From: an uncultured Collinsella sp.
GTDB taxonomy: Bacteria; Actinomycetota; Coriobacteriia; Coriobacteriales; Coriobacteriaceae
NCBI GenBank assembly: GCA_958435545.1
Contig: CAUBGU010000063.1
Span: 1 to 7,874 of the forward strand
Reading direction: 5' to 3'
DNA: 7,874 nt
The translations under genes and the position numbers were made by a program. The number at the start of each line of letters is the position of its first letter. Within the stretch, counting starts at the first letter, position 1. The notes under the pieces are model-generated. The model did not search any database, was not told where the DNA came from, and worked only from the letters and a program-made list of their open reading frames with translations. Below are positions 5,292 through 7,874 of the stretch, piece by piece.

Positions 5292-6707
5292 ATGGGGAGC
5301 AAATCTCAGCAACAAGTTCAAGTAGCGCCATCGGCCACTGCGGCGATTCTCGTCGTAATGTATATTGCAGCCTTTGTTGCCGCGTTTAACGAGAACATCA
5401 TTAACGTGGCGTTGCACGACATTATGGCGGCCTTTTCGGTGAGTGCCACCACGGCGCAGTGGCTCGTTTCGGGCTACATGATCGTGACGTCGATCTTTAC
5501 GGCCATCATGGCCTTCCTGTCCGGCCGTTTCTCGACGCGCAAGCTGCTGTTTTTCGCATGCGGATGCATGGTCGCCGGCGAAGTCCTGTGCCTGTTCGCT
5601 CCGTCATTTAGCGTTTTGCTGCCAAGCCGTATTTTGCAGGCTGCGGGATCGGGCATCTTGTTCCCGCTCATGATGAACGTGGTGCTGTCTTGCGCCCCGC
5701 GCCAGAAGCTCGGTCTGTATCTGAGCCTGGGCGGTGCCTGCATTACGCTGGGGCCGGCGTTTGGACCCGTGATCAGCGGTCTTATGTGCACGTTGTTTGG
5801 CTGGAGGGCGGTGTTCGTAGTGCCGCTGGTGGCCGGCATTGTGGTCGCTGCGGCGGGCGTAAAGCTTGTTCAGAATGTCGGAGAGCGCTCGAACACCACG
5901 CTTGATATTCTGTCGGTTGTTTTGCTCGCCGCCGGCATTACGGCATTTGTGTATTCCGTAGGCGAGTTCTCGACCAATCTGATTGCCGGCATCGTGACGC
6001 TTATCGCCGCCATTGTGCTGCTCGGCCTGTTTGCGGCCCGCCAGCTCAAACTCGAGCATCCGGTGCTTAACGTGCGTCCCATGGCGAGCGTTCGTTTTTG
6101 GCCTGCGTGCCTGCTTGTGGTGGTGTCGATGATGACGACGTTCTCGATGAGCGTTTTGTTGCCGCTCTATTTTGAGGGCGCATACGGCATGACCGCACTT
6201 GTTGCGGGCTTGCTCATTTTGCCGGCGATTGCCTGTAACGCCGTGACCTCGATTGTGGGCGGACGCGTGATGGACGCCCGTGGCGCATGGCCGCTGCTGC
6301 CGGTCGGCTTTGCCCTGATTGCCGTGGGGCAGACTGCCATCTCGATGACGGCGGCGAGTATGAACATCGGCGTCGTTGTGGCGCTGACCGTTGTGGTGTA
6401 TGCCGGAGTCGGTTTGGTGCTGAGCCCCTCGCAAACGGCCGGATTGGAGACGCTGCCTGCCGCTGAACATCCTCACGGAACGGCATTGCTTAACACGTGG
6501 AACATGATTGCCGCATCGTTTGGCCCGTCCCTGTTTATCGGCCTGCTCTCGAGTTCTGCAGCGACTGCCGGCGCGGCTGGCGCTGCGACCGACGTTGCCC
6601 AGGCGATTGGATTTGCAACTGCCGTGCGCGTGGCGGCCGTGATTGCCGTGGTCGGGTTTGTGGCGTCGCTGGTGTACGCTCGTCGCGAGTCACACATGTC
6701 GCATTAA
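5292..6707 (+). CDS. DHA2-type (EmrB/QacA-like) MFS efflux transporter
   Basis: This is a major facilitator exporter, probably proton-driven, for drugs or toxic metabolites. The 471-residue product is hydrophobic throughout and long enough for the 14 helices of the DHA2 group. Near residue 30 it has the family D1-like NENIINVALHDIM; TTAQWLVSGYMI follows in helix 2. A degenerate loop-2 motif A reads SGRFSTRKLL. RILQAAGSGILFPLM and the antiporter motif C, GGACITLGPAFGPVISG, lie in the next helices, followed by FGWRAVFVVPL, the usual end of helix 6. I chose ATG 5292 because GAGGAAGGA ends 5 nt upstream. The frame is open further back and contains an ATG at 5181, but that lacks a ribosome site and would place the leader hairpins inside the coding region. 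The substrate is unknown. It ends beside the ATGTG-TG-CACAT dyad. Confidence 0.92.
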   Translation: MGSKSQQQVQVAPSATAAILVVMYIAAFVAAFNENIINVALHDIMAAFSVSATTAQWLVSGYMIVTSIFTAIMAFLSGRFSTRKLLFFACGCMVAGEVLCLFAPSFSVLLPSRILQAAGSGILFPLMMNVVLSCAPRQKLGLYLSLGGACITLGPAFGPVISGLMCTLFGWRAVFVVPLVAGIVVAAAGVKLVQNVGERSNTTLDILSVVLLAAGITAFVYSVGEFSTNLIAGIVTLIAAIVLLGLFAARQLKLEHPVLNVRPMASVRFWPACLLVVVSMMTTFSMSVLLPLYFEGAYGMTALVAGLLILPAIACNAVTSIVGGRVMDARGAWPLLPVGFALIAVGQTAISMTAASMNIGVVVALTVVVYAGVGLVLSPSQTAGLETLPAAEHPHGTALLNTWNMIAASFGPSLFIGLLSSSAATAGAAGAATDVAQAIGFATAVRVAAVIAVVGFVASLVYARRESHMSH

Positions 6708-6718
6708 TGTGTGCACAT
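6707..6718. repeat. Short dyad ATGTG-TG-CACAT at the MFS stop
   Basis: A 12-bp inverted repeat beginning at the last base of the TAA. It is the near-copy of the dyad after the lysR stop (2767-2778); the two differ at one mirrored position pair, so symmetry is kept. Confidence 0.35.
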
Positions 6719-6767
6719 AGATTCTGCAGCTAGATTAGATGGCGACACCATAAACTAATGGACGTTT

Positions 6768-6838
6768 TGCCGAGAGGCATGAATGTTTAAAGCGCAAAGA
6801 GTGCGCGACGGGCCCCGCGAATGGGGCGATGATGCCCG
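6768..6838 (+). promoter_or_regulatory. Structured leader of the RGG-tailed protein gene
   Basis: Three small hairpins precede the ribosome site. TGCC-GAGA-GGCA (6768-6779) has a GNRA-type loop. GCGCA and TGCGC pair around AAGAG (6792-6806). GCCCC and GGGGC pair around GCGAAT (6812-6827), with an alternative outer pairing of CGGGC (6809-6813) and GCCCG (6834-6838). Each is short, and I could not place a convincing promoter in the 150-nt gap, so the leader role is inference. Confidence 0.35.
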
Positions 6839-6859
6839 AGAGGGCCAAGAAGGAGTCTC

Positions 6860-7771
6860 ATGTCCGAGAACGAAGAGATCATGAACGAGACCGAGAACGA
6901 GACCATGACTGCCGAGGTCGAGGCAGTCGAGACCGTGGAGACCGAAGCTGCCGAGGTTGAGGCTGCTGACGAGGTTTCCGCCGAGGAGGAGGCCGAGGTT
7001 GTCGAGGCCGCCGTTGATTACGATGACGAAGAGCTGATGGACAAGATGCAGAAGGCCGCCCGCCTGCTGCGTAGCCGTCGCTTTGCTATTTCTAAGGAGG
7101 AGGAGGCCAAGGCCGAGCGCATGGCGAACATCGAGCGCGCCATCAAGCTTCTTGACCTCAAGCCCAAGATGGAGCAGAAGGAAATGTCCGACCTGCTGGG
7201 CATGCGCCTTCGTGAGCTCGATGGCCTGATGGCCGAGGCCGAGGCTGCCGATCTGGTCGGCCGCATCGACGACGCCGAGGGTGATATGCGCAAGATTGTT
7301 GTCTTCGCCGCCGAGGATGCCGCTGAGGGCCTGGTCGAGCTTGCCAACAAGAAGGAGAAGCTCCTGCCCGAGCTTTCTTACGAGGAGGCCACCGAGCTGA
7401 TGGCCGCTCTCGATAAGGTTATCGCTCCGCTCGTCGCCATGGGCCTGGACGAGGATCGCGGTCCTCGCGGCGGCCGTGACGACCGTGGTGGTCGTGGCGG
7501 CGACCGTGGCGGTCGCGGCGGCTTTGGCGATCGTGGTGGTCGTGGTGGCGACCGCGGCGGTCGCGGTGGCGATCGTGGCGGCCGTGGCGGCTTTGGTGAC
7601 CGTGGCGGCGACCGTGGCGGTCGCGGCGGCTTTGGCGGCAACCGTGGTGGCTATGGCGATCGCGGTGGCAACCGTGGCGGCTTTGGCGGCAACCGTGGTA
7701 ACGACCGCGGCGGTCGCGGTGGCGATCGTGGCGGCCGCAACGGCGGCGGCTTCCGCGGCAACCGCTTCTAG
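6860..7771 (+). CDS. Acidic N-terminus / MarR-like winged-helix / RGG-repeat protein
   Basis: The 303-residue product has three parts. Residues 1-57 are strongly acidic and low-complexity (repeated Glu, Val and Ala). Residues about 60-195 are helical; within them ERAIKLLDLKPKMEQKEMSDLLGMRLRELDGLMAEAEAADLVGRI followed by the hairpin-like MRKIVVF (residues 89-149) resembles a MarR-type winged helix, and LSYEEATELMAALDKVIAPL resembles the C-terminal dimer helix of that family. Residues 200-303 are Gly/Arg/Asp-rich with about 20 RGG triplets plus FGD, FGGN and YGD units, ending FRGNRF. RGG tails bind RNA and promote condensation in eukaryotic proteins. The start ATG 6860 has AAGAAGGAG 4 nt upstream. 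A structured leader precedes it, and copy B of the two-hairpin element follows. A nucleic-acid-binding role is likely; whether DNA or RNA, and what it regulates, are unknown. Confidence 0.85.
   Translation: MSENEEIMNETENETMTAEVEAVETVETEAAEVEAADEVSAEEEAEVVEAAVDYDDEELMDKMQKAARLLRSRRFAISKEEEAKAERMANIERAIKLLDLKPKMEQKEMSDLLGMRLRELDGLMAEAEAADLVGRIDDAEGDMRKIVVFAAEDAAEGLVELANKKEKLLPELSYEEATELMAALDKVIAPLVAMGLDEDRGPRGGRDDRGGRGGDRGGRGGFGDRGGRGGDRGGRGGDRGGRGGFGDRGGDRGGRGGFGGNRGGYGDRGGNRGGFGGNRGNDRGGRGGDRGGRNGGGFRGNRF
7457..7768 (+). repeat. Degenerate coding repeat encoding the RGG tail
   Basis: Arg-Gly-Gly units, often arranged as GDRGGRGGFGDRGG, repeat for about 104 codons. Synonymous positions vary (CGT/CGC, GGT/GGC), so the repeat is conserved mainly as protein and not as recent DNA duplication. 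Unit gain and loss between strains would be expected. Confidence 0.85.
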
Positions 7772-7776
7772 TTGGG

Positions 7777-7874
7777 TTACGCGGTTTTACCAAACCGCGT
7801 AACGGCTCGACGCTGCAAACCCGCCAGGGCGGCAATCTGCCTTTCAACTTCGGCGGCATGACCAGAAGGTCAAT
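7777..7874 (+). ncRNA. Two-hairpin 3' element, copy B (after the RGG gene), cut by the window end
   Basis: Starting 5 nt after the stop codon: hairpin 1 is an 11-bp stem, TTACGCGGTTT and AAACCGCGTAA, around loop TACC (7777-7802). Then come GCTCGACGCTGC (7805-7816), AATCTG (7834-7839), TTCAACTTC (7843-7851) and the start of hairpin 2, GGCGGCAT plus GACC-AGAA-GGTC-A (7852-7872). The last two bases, AT, already pair with 7858-7859. By analogy with copy A the next bases should be GCCGCC, then a T-rich tail. Confidence 0.68.

Noticed and set aside
7457..7768. CRISPR-like or tandem-repeat array
   Set aside because: The repetition is at codon level within an open reading frame; there are no unique spacers or constant-length repeats.
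7419..7859. Minus-strand frame rich in His, Arg and Asp opposite the RGG tail
   Set aside because: Its composition is the mirror of the RGG repeat, and it runs through the 3' element, so it is not a gene.

Overview
The window looks like chromosomal DNA of a GC-rich actinobacterium of the Coriobacteriia, most probably Collinsella or a close relative. This placement is inferred from GC-rich coding bias, strong AGGAG-type ribosome sites with several GTG starts, and the gene set (an HTH-aminotransferase fusion and an RGG-tailed protein). No marker gene in the window proves it.

Layout. At the left edge, on the minus strand, lies the N-terminal third of a Kup-type potassium transporter (1-721). 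Behind it, also minus, is a ten-helix EamA/DMT transporter (879-1790). A LysR regulator (1909-2766, plus) is divergent from the DMT gene. The shared 118-bp gap holds a clean T-N11-A dyad, so the regulator probably controls the exporter-like neighbour and itself. Next is a fused gene (2929-4449): an XRE/Cro-type HTH domain joined to a complete AlaA-type alanine aminotransferase. Its promoter region carries four copies of AATTGAAC at near-integral helical spacing, and a second ribosome site and ATG lie exactly at the domain boundary. A small minus-strand peptide deformylase-like gene (4676-5086) is divergent from a DHA2-type MFS exporter (5292-6707), which has a structured leader. The last gene (6860-7771) encodes an unusual protein: acidic N-terminus, winged-helix (MarR-like) core, and a C-terminal tail of about 20 RGG triplets.

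The strongest candidate for something undescribed is a two-hairpin 3' element of about 110 nt. It follows the stop codon of both the HTH-aminotransferase gene and the RGG gene. The two copies share a UACC loop on stems of different sequence, several conserved single-stranded blocks at nearly constant spacing, and a second hairpin with a GACC-AGAA-GGUC tip. The right-hand copy is cut by the window edge, and its missing bases can be predicted.

The genes do not form one operon or an evident single pathway. They are separate transcription units: ion and metabolite transport, amino-acid metabolism with built-in regulation, N-terminal protein processing, drug or metabolite export, and a putative nucleic-acid-binding protein. 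All functional calls rest on motif recognition by eye; no database search was run.
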